Origin: Pelagibacteraceae bacterium AG-325-E13
Lineage (GTDB): Bacteria; Pseudomonadota; Alphaproteobacteria; Pelagibacterales; Pelagibacteraceae
DNA length: 64,000 bases
Direction: 5' to 3'
Assembly: GCA_003282965.1 (NCBI GenBank)
Contig: QBYF01000002.1
Location: forward strand, 58,015-122,014
Under the pieces are notes generated by a model. The model had not been told where the DNA came from, searched no databases, and worked only from the letters and a program-made list of their open reading frames with translations. Shown here in pieces: positions 29,836 through 39,996 of this stretch. Each line of letters starts with the position of its first letter. The first letter of the stretch is position 1. The translations under genes and the position numbers were made by a program.

Positions 29836-31179
29836 ATGAGTTCCTCAAACAGAACAAATATACCAAATTCTTTAAATGAGCATTGGATGCCATTTACAGA
29901 CAACAAAAGTTTTAAAAAAAACCCTAGACTTATTACTGATGCTAAAGGAGTTTACCTTACTAATCATGAAGGTAAAAAAATGATTGATGCTAGTTCAGGA
30001 TTATTTTGCAACCCTCTTGGACATGGAAGAAAAGAAATTACTGAAGCAGTATCAAAACAATTAGATAAGTTAGATTATTGTCAGCCTTTTAACCAGGGGT
30101 ATGGAGGATCATTTGAATTAGCTACAAGAATAGCAAAAAAAACTCCTGAGGGCATTAATAGAATATTTTATACCATTTGTGGTTCTACAGCCGTTGAAAC
30201 TGCAATTAAAATTGCAATCGCATATCATAGAGCAAAAGGGGATGCTAAACGATTTAGATTTGTAGGGCGTGAGAGAGGTTACCATGGAATGAATATTGGA
30301 GCTACTACAGTAGGGGGAATGATAAATAATGTAAAAACTTTTGCTAGTGTATTAATGCCAGGTGTTCAACATATGCGTCATACTCATTTACCTGAGCATA
30401 AATTCGTAAAAGGCCAACCTGAAACTGGGGTAGAGATGGCTGAAGACTTAGAGAGAATAGCAATGAATTTCGGAGGAGAAAATATAGCTGCTTGTATAAT
30501 TGAACCTATCGCAGGATCAACTGGAACATTAGTACCTCCTAAGGGCTACTTAAAAAGAATAAGAGAAATTTGCAGTAAACACGGAATACTTTTAATTTTT
30601 GATGAAGTTATAACTGGCTGGGGAAGAACAGGTTCTGCATTTGCAGCACAAGAATGGAATGTTACACCTGATATAATGACTATGGCTAAAGCCACAACTA
30701 ATGGAGTAGTTCCAATGGGAGTGGTTGCTGTAAAAGAGGAAATCTATGACTCAGTATTGGATGCATCATCAGCGCCAGAGGGAACTCCAGAATTATTTCA
30801 CGGTTACACTTATTCTGGAATACCTGTAGCTGTTGCTGCAGCTTTAGCAGTTCAGGATATCTTTGATAAAGAAGATATTTTTAAAAGAGCAAAAGAAATG
30901 TCACCTTATTTACAAGACGGTTTGCAATCTCTTAAAGATTTGAAAGATGTTGTCAGTATTAGAGGATATGGAATGATGGGTGGGATAGAAATGAAAATGA
31001 AAGACAAGCCAGGAAAAGCAGGCTTTCAAGCATTTAAACATTGCTATGATGCTGGAGTAAACTTTAAAAATACTGGTGACAACATAGTTATCGCTCCTCA
31101 ATTTATATGTGAAAAAAAACATATAGATGAAATTATAGATAAGTTAAGAAAAGGCATATCGAATTATTCAAAATCTTAA
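29836..31179 (+). CDS. tpa: Taurine--pyruvate aminotransferase (class III aminotransferase)
   Basis: HWMPFTDNKSFKKNPRLI N-terminus, GRERGYHGMNIGATTVGG, IFDEVITGWGRTGSAFA; divergent from tauABC, next to ald. Confidence 0.88.
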   Translation: MSSSNRTNIPNSLNEHWMPFTDNKSFKKNPRLITDAKGVYLTNHEGKKMIDASSGLFCNPLGHGRKEITEAVSKQLDKLDYCQPFNQGYGGSFELATRIAKKTPEGINRIFYTICGSTAVETAIKIAIAYHRAKGDAKRFRFVGRERGYHGMNIGATTVGGMINNVKTFASVLMPGVQHMRHTHLPEHKFVKGQPETGVEMAEDLERIAMNFGGENIAACIIEPIAGSTGTLVPPKGYLKRIREICSKHGILLIFDEVITGWGRTGSAFAAQEWNVTPDIMTMAKATTNGVVPMGVVAVKEEIYDSVLDASSAPEGTPELFHGYTYSGIPVAVAAALAVQDIFDKEDIFKRAKEMSPYLQDGLQSLKDLKDVVSIRGYGMMGGIEMKMKDKPGKAGFQAFKHCYDAGVNFKNTGDNIVIAPQFICEKKHIDEIIDKLRKGISNYSKS

Positions 31180-32298
31180 ATGATAATTGGAGTTCCAAAA
31201 GAAATTAAACTTCAAGAACACAGAATCGGTCTAACACCTGATAGTGTAAAAGTTCTTACAGATAAAGGGCATGAAGTTTTGGTTCAAACAAATGGTGGAT
31301 TTGAGGCAGGCTTTACTGACGAAAATTATAAGAATGCAGGTGGAAAAATTATTAGTAGTGCTGAGGAAATTTTCAGAAAAGCTGAATTGATTGTTAAAGT
31401 AAAAGAGCCTCAAGAAAGTGAAGTAAAGTTAATAAGGGAAAATCAAATTATATATACTTATTTACATTTAGCAGCAGCAAAAAAATTAACAGAAGGTTTA
31501 ATTAAATCAAAATCAATTTGTATAGCGTATGAAACTGTAACAGATGACAATGGACGTCTTCCCTTGCTAGCGCCAATGAGTGCAGTAGCTGGCAGGATGT
31601 CTATCCAAGCAGGTGCACACTCTCTTGAAAAAAATCAAAAGGGAAGAGGTTTGTTATTAGGAGGAGCTCCAGGAGTTGAACCGGCGAATATAGTAATTTT
31701 AGGTGGAGGAGTGGTTGGAGAGAACGCTGCTATTATAGCAACTGGCATGAGAGGAAAGGTTTACGTTGTTGATAAGTCAAAAGAAAGATTAAAGCAATTA
31801 CATGAAATGTTTGGTGATAAAATTATACCATCTGAGAGCGATAAAACTGATCTTAAAAAACTAATTACCGATTGCGATCTTTTAGTTGGAGGAGTTTTAA
31901 TACCAGGCGCTGAGGCTCCAAAATTAGTAACAAAAGAAATGATTAAAAGCATGAAAAGAGGATCAGTAGTTGTCGATGTTGCAATTGATCAAGGTGGCTG
32001 TGTAGAAACAAGTAAACCAACTACCCATGCTAATCCAACTTATTTAGTTGATGAAGTTGTTCATTATTGCGTGGCAAACATGCCAGGCGGAGTCCCAAGA
32101 ACTTCCACTATGGCTTTAAACAAAGCTACTTTGCCACTTTTGATCAAACTAGCAGAACAGGGTTATAAAAAAACCTTACAAGAAAATAAAAATTATTTGG
32201 CTGGTTTAAATGTTTACAAGGGCAAAGTTACATTTAAAGGAGTGGCTGAAGCATTTAACCTCGATTACACCCCTGCCGAGAAAGCCTTATTACTTTAA
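31180..32298 (+). CDS. ald: Alanine dehydrogenase
   Basis: MIIGVPKEIKLQEHRIGLTPDSV, VVDVAIDQGGCVETSKPTTHANPTYLVDEVVHYCVANMPGGVPRTST. Confidence 0.96.
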   Translation: MIIGVPKEIKLQEHRIGLTPDSVKVLTDKGHEVLVQTNGGFEAGFTDENYKNAGGKIISSAEEIFRKAELIVKVKEPQESEVKLIRENQIIYTYLHLAAAKKLTEGLIKSKSICIAYETVTDDNGRLPLLAPMSAVAGRMSIQAGAHSLEKNQKGRGLLLGGAPGVEPANIVILGGGVVGENAAIIATGMRGKVYVVDKSKERLKQLHEMFGDKIIPSESDKTDLKKLITDCDLLVGGVLIPGAEAPKLVTKEMIKSMKRGSVVVDVAIDQGGCVETSKPTTHANPTYLVDEVVHYCVANMPGGVPRTSTMALNKATLPLLIKLAEQGYKKTLQENKNYLAGLNVYKGKVTFKGVAEAFNLDYTPAEKALLL

Positions 32299-32388
32299 GT
32301 CCATTTTAAGCTTTTTAAGAATTTATTGACCCATTTTGTACTATTCTTGTATATCAAGCCCGTTGTTATTGTGTTCAAATGTAAAAAT

Positions 32389-32577
32389 ATGAGTGCATTG
32401 AAGTTTAAAGAACATTCTGAACAAAAAGCTGATATTGGCTTCGATAAAAAAGTTGATGTTACGAACTTAGTCAGCAGATTAAATCAAGAAAGAAAAAAAG
32501 AGAGAAATAGCAATATAGCTCTTTCAGTTGCGGCAGTTTCTGCGGTAACTGTTTTTGGAATCATACTTAGTTTATAA
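32389..32577 (+). CDS. Small membrane-anchored hypothetical protein
   Basis: ORF 32326-32577; internal ATG (MSALKFKEHSEQ) more plausible; C-terminal TM segment. Confidence 0.55.
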   Translation: MSALKFKEHSEQKADIGFDKKVDVTNLVSRLNQERKKERNSNIALSVAAVSAVTVFGIILSL

Positions 32578-32672
32578 AGTTTTATTCTTTATTTCAAATT
32601 TTTATCTAGCATTACTCAACGTCTATTGATGGTTGTATATACTAATTAATTTCAGTATTTTGACTATTTATA

Positions 32673-33758
32673 ATGAACATTGCCTTTTATATTGATGAAA
32701 TGAATTTCAGAGGTGTTGCTAACTCAACCTATCAATTTGCTTTTCAAAACCAAAAAATATTAAAGAATAAATCTATAGTTTTTTATAATAAAGGAAACTA
32801 TCGAAATCAAAAAGAAGTAATTAACAAGTTTAAAAAAAAATTTAAAGTTATCGGAGTTTCATATTTTAAAGAAATCGAAAGTTTTAAAGACAAACTTTCT
32901 ATAAATTATATATATGTGCAAAAAAGCGGTAATAAAAATAACTGGAAATCCACCAAAATTAAAACTCTTGTTCATAGCGTATATCCTCAAAAATTAAATC
33001 AAATCCACGGGCATAAATATGTTTATATTTCTGAATGGTTAAGTAAAGATTTTTCAAATAATAAAATAACTTTTATTCCATTAATTACGGAAATAACAAA
33101 AAACAAAAGTAATTTAAAAAAAAAATTAAGAATTTCTAAAGATAAGTTAGTATTTGGTTGTTACGGTGGTGAAAGTAGTTTTGATTTAAAATTTGCTCAA
33201 ACTGCAATTTTAGATATTGTTAAAAAAAAGAAAAATATAGTGTTTATATTTTTAAATATAAAAAAATTTTACAATCACAAACAAATTAAATTTTTAAAAG
33301 GTACTTTAAATGAAAATTTTAAGAGAAAATTTATAAATTCTTGTGATGCAATGATCTATGGCAGAAGTTTAGGCGAGTCCTTTGGATTATCTTGCGGTGA
33401 ATTCACATTAGCAAATAAGAGGATAATTTCATATAAATTCAACAGACATAGATCTCACTGTTATAATATTTCTTCTAATCATTTTATTGAATATTATTCT
33501 TACAATTCATTAGTGAAAATACTTTTAAATTTTAAAAAAAAATCTTTTAATATTCAAAACAATTATAAAAATTACTCAAAAAGTAAAGTAATGTTAATTT
33601 TTAATAATATTTTTTTAAAAAAAGAACAAAATATATCAATTTCGTTTTGGGACTATTTAAAAAATTGTCAAGGTTTCATAAAAATGAATTATTATTACCT
33701 AAGACATAAATTGTATGACCATTATTTTAATTATTTTGAAAATAGATTTTTGAAATAA
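32673..33758 (+). CDS. Glycosyltransferase-like protein
   Basis: 361 aa, GT4-like layout; LIYGRSLGESFGLSCGEF-like acceptor motif. Confidence 0.55.
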   Translation: MNIAFYIDEMNFRGVANSTYQFAFQNQKILKNKSIVFYNKGNYRNQKEVINKFKKKFKVIGVSYFKEIESFKDKLSINYIYVQKSGNKNNWKSTKIKTLVHSVYPQKLNQIHGHKYVYISEWLSKDFSNNKITFIPLITEITKNKSNLKKKLRISKDKLVFGCYGGESSFDLKFAQTAILDIVKKKKNIVFIFLNIKKFYNHKQIKFLKGTLNENFKRKFINSCDAMIYGRSLGESFGLSCGEFTLANKRIISYKFNRHRSHCYNISSNHFIEYYSYNSLVKILLNFKKKSFNIQNNYKNYSKSKVMLIFNNIFLKKEQNISISFWDYLKNCQGFIKMNYYYLRHKLYDHYFNYFENRFLK

Positions 33759-33868
33759 AGCATTTAATGAAATCTATTTTAAAAGCCATCTATAAACCAT
33801 TAGGTTTTATAAACAATAAATCGAAAGTTGCTCTTTACTATATTAAATAAAATATTATACATTAAATA

Positions 33869-35191
33869 ATGTTTCTTAAAATTTTGAATTTTTTTTTAGT
33901 CCTTTTATTAATTTTGGTATCAGTAACTTTATATAAAACAGACTCCAAGTATTCAGTATTAAAAAAAGAACTGAAAAAAAAAGAGATTCTAATTAATGAT
34001 CAATTAAATTATATTAATAAAAATAATACTCTTCATGAATTTAATATAAAGAAAAATTTAAAAAAACTTGAATTTCCTAAAACTATATCTCTAGATATAG
34101 AATTATATAAAAATAAACAAACAATAGATTTTTACAAAAGCAATAATCAGTTGGTACGAGGTATAAATAATTATTTTCCTGGTAGTGGTTATTTAGAGGT
34201 GTATGAAAATAAACTATTTTTAATTTCCGCGGCTGGTTTATTTGCGTATACAAGTAATTTAAATGTCGACGCAATTACTTTCAATCAAATTAATAACAAT
34301 ATAAACGAGTTTTTATCTTTGGATGAAATTAATAAGGAAAACTGGTTTTCTGTAAAAGATTTATTAGTAGCAAATGATCATGTTTATGTTTCATTTACAA
34401 ACGAACAAAAAAAAAATTGCTGGAATACTTCTATTATTGTAGCCAAACTTAATTTTGATTATTTAAATTTTACAAATTTTTTTGAGCCAAAAAATTGCAT
34501 AAAAACTATTGGTAATGATGACCAAGAATTTAACGCTCATCAGTCAGGCGGAAAATTATTCAAATATGATGATAGTAATATAATTTTTACAACTGGTGAT
34601 TATCGTTTACGAAAATTAGCACAAGATGAGAACTCAACTTTTGGAAAAATATTAAAATTAAACACTAATTCAAAAAAATACGAAATACTCTCTTTAGGCC
34701 ACAGGAATCCACAAGGTTTATTTTATAACTCTAGTAAAGATTTTATCTTATCAACAGAACATGGCCCACATGGAGGAGACGAGATTAATCTCAATCTCAA
34801 TACAAAAATAATTAAAAATTTTGGATGGGCAATATCATCCTACGGAGAACATTATGGAGGAAAAGATAATCCAACTAATATAAGTAAATATAAAAAGTAT
34901 CCCCTTCACAAATCTCACAAGGACTACAATTTTGTAGAGCCACTTAAATATTTTGTTCCTTCTATTGGGATCTCACAATTGGTTGAAATAAAAGAAGATA
35001 AATTTTTATTATCTTCTCTTAAAGACAAATCAATATACACTTTTACGTTAAACAAAAACTATGAATTGGTCGAATTTAAAAGAATTGAAATCGGAGAAAG
35101 GATTAGAGACATGACCTATAATAATGAGAAGAGAGAAGTAATCCTTTTTTTTGAGGATACCGCAAGTATTGGTATACTTAGTATTGAGTAA
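33869..35191 (+). CDS. PQQ-type soluble glucose/sorbosone dehydrogenase-like protein, membrane-anchored
   Basis: LSLGHRNPQGLFYNSSKDFILSTEHGPHGGDEINL typical of GSDH beta-propeller; N-terminal hydrophobic anchor. Confidence 0.75.
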   Translation: MFLKILNFFLVLLLILVSVTLYKTDSKYSVLKKELKKKEILINDQLNYINKNNTLHEFNIKKNLKKLEFPKTISLDIELYKNKQTIDFYKSNNQLVRGINNYFPGSGYLEVYENKLFLISAAGLFAYTSNLNVDAITFNQINNNINEFLSLDEINKENWFSVKDLLVANDHVYVSFTNEQKKNCWNTSIIVAKLNFDYLNFTNFFEPKNCIKTIGNDDQEFNAHQSGGKLFKYDDSNIIFTTGDYRLRKLAQDENSTFGKILKLNTNSKKYEILSLGHRNPQGLFYNSSKDFILSTEHGPHGGDEINLNLNTKIIKNFGWAISSYGEHYGGKDNPTNISKYKKYPLHKSHKDYNFVEPLKYFVPSIGISQLVEIKEDKFLLSSLKDKSIYTFTLNKNYELVEFKRIEIGERIRDMTYNNEKREVILFFEDTASIGILSIE

Positions 35192-35245
35192 AAAAGATAA
35201 TTGATTGCAAATAAAAACTGTTATAAACGAAATAGCTTAAGTCGA

Positions 35246-35322
35246 GGCGAGGTAGCTCAGTTGGTTAGAGCACAGGACTCATAAGCCTGGGGTCGGCGGT
35301 TCGAATCCGCCCCTCGCTACCA
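35246..35322 (+). tRNA. tRNA-Met (CAU), elongator-like, CCA encoded
   Basis: Cloverleaf: acceptor GGCGAGG/CCTCGCT, D-loop TAGCTCAGTTGGTTAGAGC, anticodon loop CTCATAA (CAT at 35280-35282), T-arm GGCGGTTCGAATCCGCC, 3' ACCA. Confidence 0.95.
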
Positions 35323-35343
35323 ATATAAAATGAAAATTAAATC

Positions 35344-36023
35344 ATGCGATTAAAATATAAATTTTTATTTAAAAGAATTTTGTATTATTTTTATGGAGAA
35401 AAGTTTTTCAAAAGACTTCCTTATGACTGGAGCAAGCATCCAACAAGAATCAGAATTATTCAAGAAGTTATCAACTTAAAAAATATGATAATTATCTAGA
35501 AATCGGCTGTGATCAGGATGAAAATTTTTCTCAGATAAACATTAAAAACAAAATAGGTGTTGATCCTAAAAGTGGGGGAACTCACAGAATGACAAGTGAT
35601 GAATTTTTTAAGAAAAACAAAAATAAATTTGATATTATTTTTCTTGATGGATTACATACTTATGAGCAAACTATTAAAGATATAAATAACGCAGCTAAAT
35701 GCGTTCAAGATGATGGAGTAATTTTAGTTCACGATTGTCTACCAAAAAAAATATGGAATCAGATAGTCCCTAGGCTTTATGGACATTGGAATGGAGATGT
35801 TTGGAAAGCTATTGTTGAGGCAAGAACCTATAATAACATACAAACATTTACATGTATTGCAGATCATGGTTTGGGAATGATATTAAAAAGAAAGAATAAT
35901 AATATCTTAAATATAAAAAATAAAGACTTCAAAAATTTAAAATTTTCAGATTATTATAAAAATCATAAGGATTTTATGAACCCCATTACCTACGAACAAT
36001 TAAAAACAATCATACTGAATTAA
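35344..36023 (+). pseudogene. SAM methyltransferase-like gene with single frameshift at an A6 run (35478-35483)
   Basis: Upstream frame MRLKYKFLFKRILYYFYGEKFFKRLPYDWSKHPTRIRIIQEVINLK then stop; other frame continues YDNYLEIGCDQDENFSQINIKNKIGVDPKSGGTHR into ORF 35589-36023 (FDIIFLDGLHTYEQTIKDI). Confidence 0.75.
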
Positions 36024-36024
36024 T

Positions 36025-36840
36025 ATGCAAGATTTAAATATGTATTGTTTAACAATCGATAATGATCATTTAGACATGATTAAAAAGATTGGATATATAC
36101 CCGTTGGTTTAGGAAATAATATCAAATCTAAAGATTTTTTAAGAGACAACACTAAAATCAATATTAGTAAGAAAAACCCTTTCTATGGAGAGTATTCGTT
36201 TCATTACTGGCTCTGGAAAAATGATATTAAAAATTTAGAAAATAAATGGATTGGTTTCTGTCAGTATAGAAAATTTTGGGTAATTAATAATCAAGAAAAA
36301 AAATTTTCAGATTTTAATGAATTTTCTGAATCTCTTTTAAAAAAAATTCCAGATAACTATGCAAAATATGACACTATTTTGGGTGACCCTTTCTTTGTAA
36401 ATCAATTTAAACTTTCTAAATTTCTAAAGCGAAATTTTAAAACAATGATTAAAAATCCTATGTTATTTCTTGACAAAAAAAAAAGAAATTTAAAATTTCA
36501 TTTTGACATGATGCACGGAGATGGAAATTTATCTAAAGCAATAAATTTACTTGATAATTCTGAGAAAAAAGATTTTTTAAATTATATGGAGGACTCTGTT
36601 TCTTTTAGTCCTCATAATATGTTTATTTGTAAAAACAAAAAACATCTTAAACTTTACTACGACTCTATTTTTCCTTGGTTAGAGAGATGTGAAAAAGAGT
36701 TTGGTTTTAATTTAGAGGGTTATGGTTTAAAAAGAATTTACGGTTTTTTAGCAGAAAGATACATGTCTTACTGGTTTAAGAAATATACAAATGTAAAATT
36801 AATGCCTATAATCTTTAAGGATATATCTGACTTTCCATAA
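36025..36840 (+). CDS. DUF4422-like polysaccharide biosynthesis protein
   Basis: GEYSFHYWLWKNDIKNLENKWIGFCQYRKFW, HNMFICKNKKHLKLYYDSIFPWLE pattern. Confidence 0.65.
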   Translation: MQDLNMYCLTIDNDHLDMIKKIGYIPVGLGNNIKSKDFLRDNTKINISKKNPFYGEYSFHYWLWKNDIKNLENKWIGFCQYRKFWVINNQEKKFSDFNEFSESLLKKIPDNYAKYDTILGDPFFVNQFKLSKFLKRNFKTMIKNPMLFLDKKKRNLKFHFDMMHGDGNLSKAINLLDNSEKKDFLNYMEDSVSFSPHNMFICKNKKHLKLYYDSIFPWLERCEKEFGFNLEGYGLKRIYGFLAERYMSYWFKKYTNVKLMPIIFKDISDFP

Positions 36841-36843
36841 AAG

Positions 36844-37377
36844 TTAAAGACCTTTAAAATTATTACAAAAATTATCAAAAGAATTTAAATTTTTATCTTT
36901 TTTTGAAAGAATAATTTTCTTTTTTGGCCACTTAATTTTAATTTTTCTATCGTTATAAATAATTCCATTTTCAAACCTAGGTTTATAAAAATTATCTAAC
37001 TTATAATAGATAATATTATCGTTATCATAACTATAATAAGCGTGAGCAAAACCTCTTGGAATGAAAAGACTAATAGCATTTTTTTTAGATAGTATAATTT
37101 TAAACGATTTACCAAAAGTTTTTGATTTCCTTCTTAGATCTATCACAACATCTAGTATTTTACCTTTTATAACATTCACATATTTAGCTTGTTGAAATTT
37201 AGTTTGAAAATGAAAACCTCTTAGAACATTTTTTCTAGACGAAGTGCAATACTCAAAGATAAATTTTTTATTTAATATTTTTTGATTGTGAGTCTCCCTT
37301 AAAGAACCTCTATTATCAACATTATTTTTTTGTTTTATTATTAATAAACCCTTTATTTTAGTCTTATAAATTTTCAT
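36844..37377 (-). CDS. rmlC: dTDP-4-dehydrorhamnose 3,5-epimerase-like
   Basis: DNRGSLRETHN, NVLRGFHFQ, VIDLRRKSKTFGKSF, FIPRGFAHAYYS. Confidence 0.82.
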   Translation of the reverse strand: MKIYKTKIKGLLIIKQKNNVDNRGSLRETHNQKILNKKFIFEYCTSSRKNVLRGFHFQTKFQQAKYVNVIKGKILDVVIDLRRKSKTFGKSFKIILSKKNAISLFIPRGFAHAYYSYDNDNIIYYKLDNFYKPRFENGIIYNDRKIKIKWPKKKIILSKKDKNLNSFDNFCNNFKGL

Positions 37378-37385
37378 TTTTAATA

Positions 37386-38069
37386 TTAAGAAATTTTTTT
37401 TAAATCCATATCCATTTTAAAAGGTAATTCATTTTTAGCATATTTTTTTTTGATATTTATATTCTCGGCTCTTGCGAATTGATATACTGTTTGAGCTTTC
37501 CCCCCAATGTTGAATATTCCTTTTTTATTGAGAATTTTTAAAAAAATTTTAATAAAATCATCATGAAAAATAAAATTAGTTTTAACGTTTGCAAAAGCAG
37601 ATTTATGTATAAAAGGTTTCTCAGTCATACAAGCCCGCAAAATGAGCGAGTTATTATACATTTGAACTGCACATTCGCCTCCAAGTTTTGACCATCCATA
37701 ATTATTCCAGGGTAAAAGAGGATCTGTTTCTTTATACTTTCCTTTTTTCCCCGGATAAACATAGTTGGTAGATAAATAAATAATCTTTAATTTTTTTTCT
37801 ATACATGCGTTAACAATATTTGCTGTTCCAATTATATTTAAATCAATACTTTTTTTGATATTTTTCTCATGAATTTTCATTGGTCTGGATAAACCCGCCA
37901 AATGAATAAGATAATCAGGTTTGAATTTTTTAATATTATTTTTTATTGAAGTCTCACTTAAAATATTAAGCTGTTTTTTATTTCTAAAAATGAATTTAAA
38001 TTTACTTTTTTTTCTTTTTAAAACTTTTGCAAATCTACTTTCACCACCAGTTACTAAAATTTTTTTCAT
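37386..38069 (-). CDS. dTDP-4-dehydrorhamnose reductase-like (RmlD family)
   Basis: LVTGGESRFAKVL, DYLIHLAGLSRP, YVYPGKKGKYKETDPLLPWNNYGWSKLGGE. Confidence 0.75.
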   Translation of the reverse strand: MKKILVTGGESRFAKVLKRKKSKFKFIFRNKKQLNILSETSIKNNIKKFKPDYLIHLAGLSRPMKIHEKNIKKSIDLNIIGTANIVNACIEKKLKIIYLSTNYVYPGKKGKYKETDPLLPWNNYGWSKLGGECAVQMYNNSLILRACMTEKPFIHKSAFANVKTNFIFHDDFIKIFLKILNKKGIFNIGGKAQTVYQFARAENINIKKKYAKNELPFKMDMDLKKIS

Positions 38070-39045
38070 TTATCTTTTTAAAATATTTTTGATTTTTAAT
38101 ATACCAATCTACTGTTTTTGTTATACCCTGATTTAGGTTTATTTTAGGCTTCCATTTTAATTTTTTTTTAATTTTACTGCAATTAAGAGCATACCTGAAA
38201 TCATGGCCAGGTCTATCCTTTACAAATATGATTCTTACTTTTTCCCCTATCTTAATTTTTCTAATAACAAATGATTTTAAAATTTTTTTAACTAGAAAAA
38301 CATTAGTACAATTAATACCAGATCCTACATTGTATTTTTCTCCAGATTTACCCTTAAAAAATAATTTTATCAGTGCCTCACAATGATCATCTACGTAAAT
38401 CCATTCTCTTGAATTTTTACCTTTCGCATAAATCGTGAGAGGTTTATTATTTAATATATTGTATATCATTTTAGGAATAAGTTTTTCTGGGAATTGTCTA
38501 GGGCCATAATTATTTGAGCAATTTGAAATAACAGCATCAATTTTATGTGTTCTAATGTATGCATTCACTAGATGATCAGAGGATGCTTTAGAGGCAGAGT
38601 AAGGAGAGCTAGGTACATAAGGAAAGTTTTCATTAGATCTTTTAGAACCCTCTATATCACCATAAACTTCGTCTGTAGAAATATGAATTAATCTGATTTT
38701 TTTCTTATAATTTTTGATAGCTTCTAATAAATTATAAACTCCTAAAATATTATTTTTTATAAAGTTAAAAGAGTTATTTATTGACCTATCAACATGTGTA
38801 TCAGCAGCAAGATTAAAAATTCCGTCTGGTTTATATTTATTGAGAATTTTAAGAATCTCTTTTTTATTATTTATATCAATTTTTTTGAATGAGTAGTTTT
38901 TGCTTTTAATATTCTTCAAATTATATCTTTGAGCAGAGTAGGATAGTTTATCTATATTAAGGACTTTAAATTTTTTTTTTAGCAACATATTTATTAAGTT
39001 ACTACCAATAAACCCATACCCACCTGTTACGATAAACCTTTTCAT
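38041..39045 (-). CDS. rmlB: dTDP-glucose 4,6-dehydratase
   Basis: VTGGYGFIGSNLINMLL, NLAADTHVDRSI, HISTDEVYGDIE, PSSPYSASKASSDHLV, NNYGPRQFPEKLIPKMI. Confidence 0.93.
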   Translation of the reverse strand: MKRFIVTGGYGFIGSNLINMLLKKKFKVLNIDKLSYSAQRYNLKNIKSKNYSFKKIDINNKKEILKILNKYKPDGIFNLAADTHVDRSINNSFNFIKNNILGVYNLLEAIKNYKKKIRLIHISTDEVYGDIEGSKRSNENFPYVPSSPYSASKASSDHLVNAYIRTHKIDAVISNCSNNYGPRQFPEKLIPKMIYNILNNKPLTIYAKGKNSREWIYVDDHCEALIKLFFKGKSGEKYNVGSGINCTNVFLVKKILKSFVIRKIKIGEKVRIIFVKDRPGHDFRYALNCSKIKKKLKWKPKINLNQGITKTVDWYIKNQKYFKKINEKNFSNWW

Positions 39046-39110
39046 TTGCTATTATTTATATTATTTATGTTTGTAAGTATACTTTCTATCATAATGAAGG
39101 CATTTTTTAG

Positions 39111-39971
39111 ATGCAAATAACAAAAGAAAATTTGACAATAATTATCGTTACGATCAAAAGTCAAAAAATTATTGATAATTGTTTAAAGTCTATCGATCCA
39201 GAAATCAAAAAGATAATTGTAGAAAATTCCTCCAATAAAGAGTTTGTGAATTATTTGAAAGCAAAATATCCGAATATTGAATGTTACCTAACTGGTAAAA
39301 ATTTAGGCATGGGGTCAGGCAATAATTTTGGAATTAAAAAATCAAAAACTAGATATGTGATGATTTTAAATCCAGATACAATTTTAAAAAAAAATACACT
39401 AAATCAAATTTTCAAAATATCAAAAAATCTTGATTTTGCCATTTTGAGTCCATTAAGTGATGATAAAGATTACCCAAATTATAAAATCAAAGATAAATCT
39501 AAAAAACAACATAATGAACTGTTTGAAGTCGATCGAGTGGATGGTTATGCAATGATTTTAGATAAGGAAAAATTTAAAAATAGTTTTTTTGATGAGGAGA
39601 TATTTATGTACTTAGAAAATGATGATCTATGTTTGAGAGTTAAAAAGTCAAAAGGAAAAATTTTTGTTCATAGTAATTCATTAATTTCTCATTTAGGAGG
39701 AAAAACAGTTGATAGAAAATATTTAAATGAAATAGAATTTTCAAGAAATTGGCATTGGAATTGGTCAAAATTTTATTTTAGAAAAAAACACTATGGATTT
39801 ATTAAAGCTTTTATACCTGGGTTTTTAACTTTTATAAAAGCAATTTTTAAAACTTCTTATTTTTTTATGACTAATGATAAAATAAAAAGAAAACTGTATT
39901 ATTGTAGAGCATCAGGATTTATGAATGCAGTTCTAAGTAAAAAATCTTGGTTTCGACCAAGATTAGATTGA
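39111..39971 (+). CDS. GT2 family glycosyltransferase
   Basis: LTIIIVTIKSQKIIDNCLKSI, NLGMGSGNNFGIKKSKTRYVMILNPDT, DGYAMILDKEKF. Confidence 0.85.
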   Translation: MQITKENLTIIIVTIKSQKIIDNCLKSIDPEIKKIIVENSSNKEFVNYLKAKYPNIECYLTGKNLGMGSGNNFGIKKSKTRYVMILNPDTILKKNTLNQIFKISKNLDFAILSPLSDDKDYPNYKIKDKSKKQHNELFEVDRVDGYAMILDKEKFKNSFFDEEIFMYLENDDLCLRVKKSKGKIFVHSNSLISHLGGKTVDRKYLNEIEFSRNWHWNWSKFYFRKKHYGFIKAFIPGFLTFIKAIFKTSYFFMTNDKIKRKLYYCRASGFMNAVLSKKSWFRPRLD

Positions 39972-39996
39972 TTTAATCATTTCAAGCATATATTTT

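Noticed and set aside
33767-33850. 27-aa ORF MKSILKAIYKPLGFINNKSKVALYYIK after the glycosyltransferase
   Set aside because: Too short and AT-rich to support; possible gene remnant but no evidence
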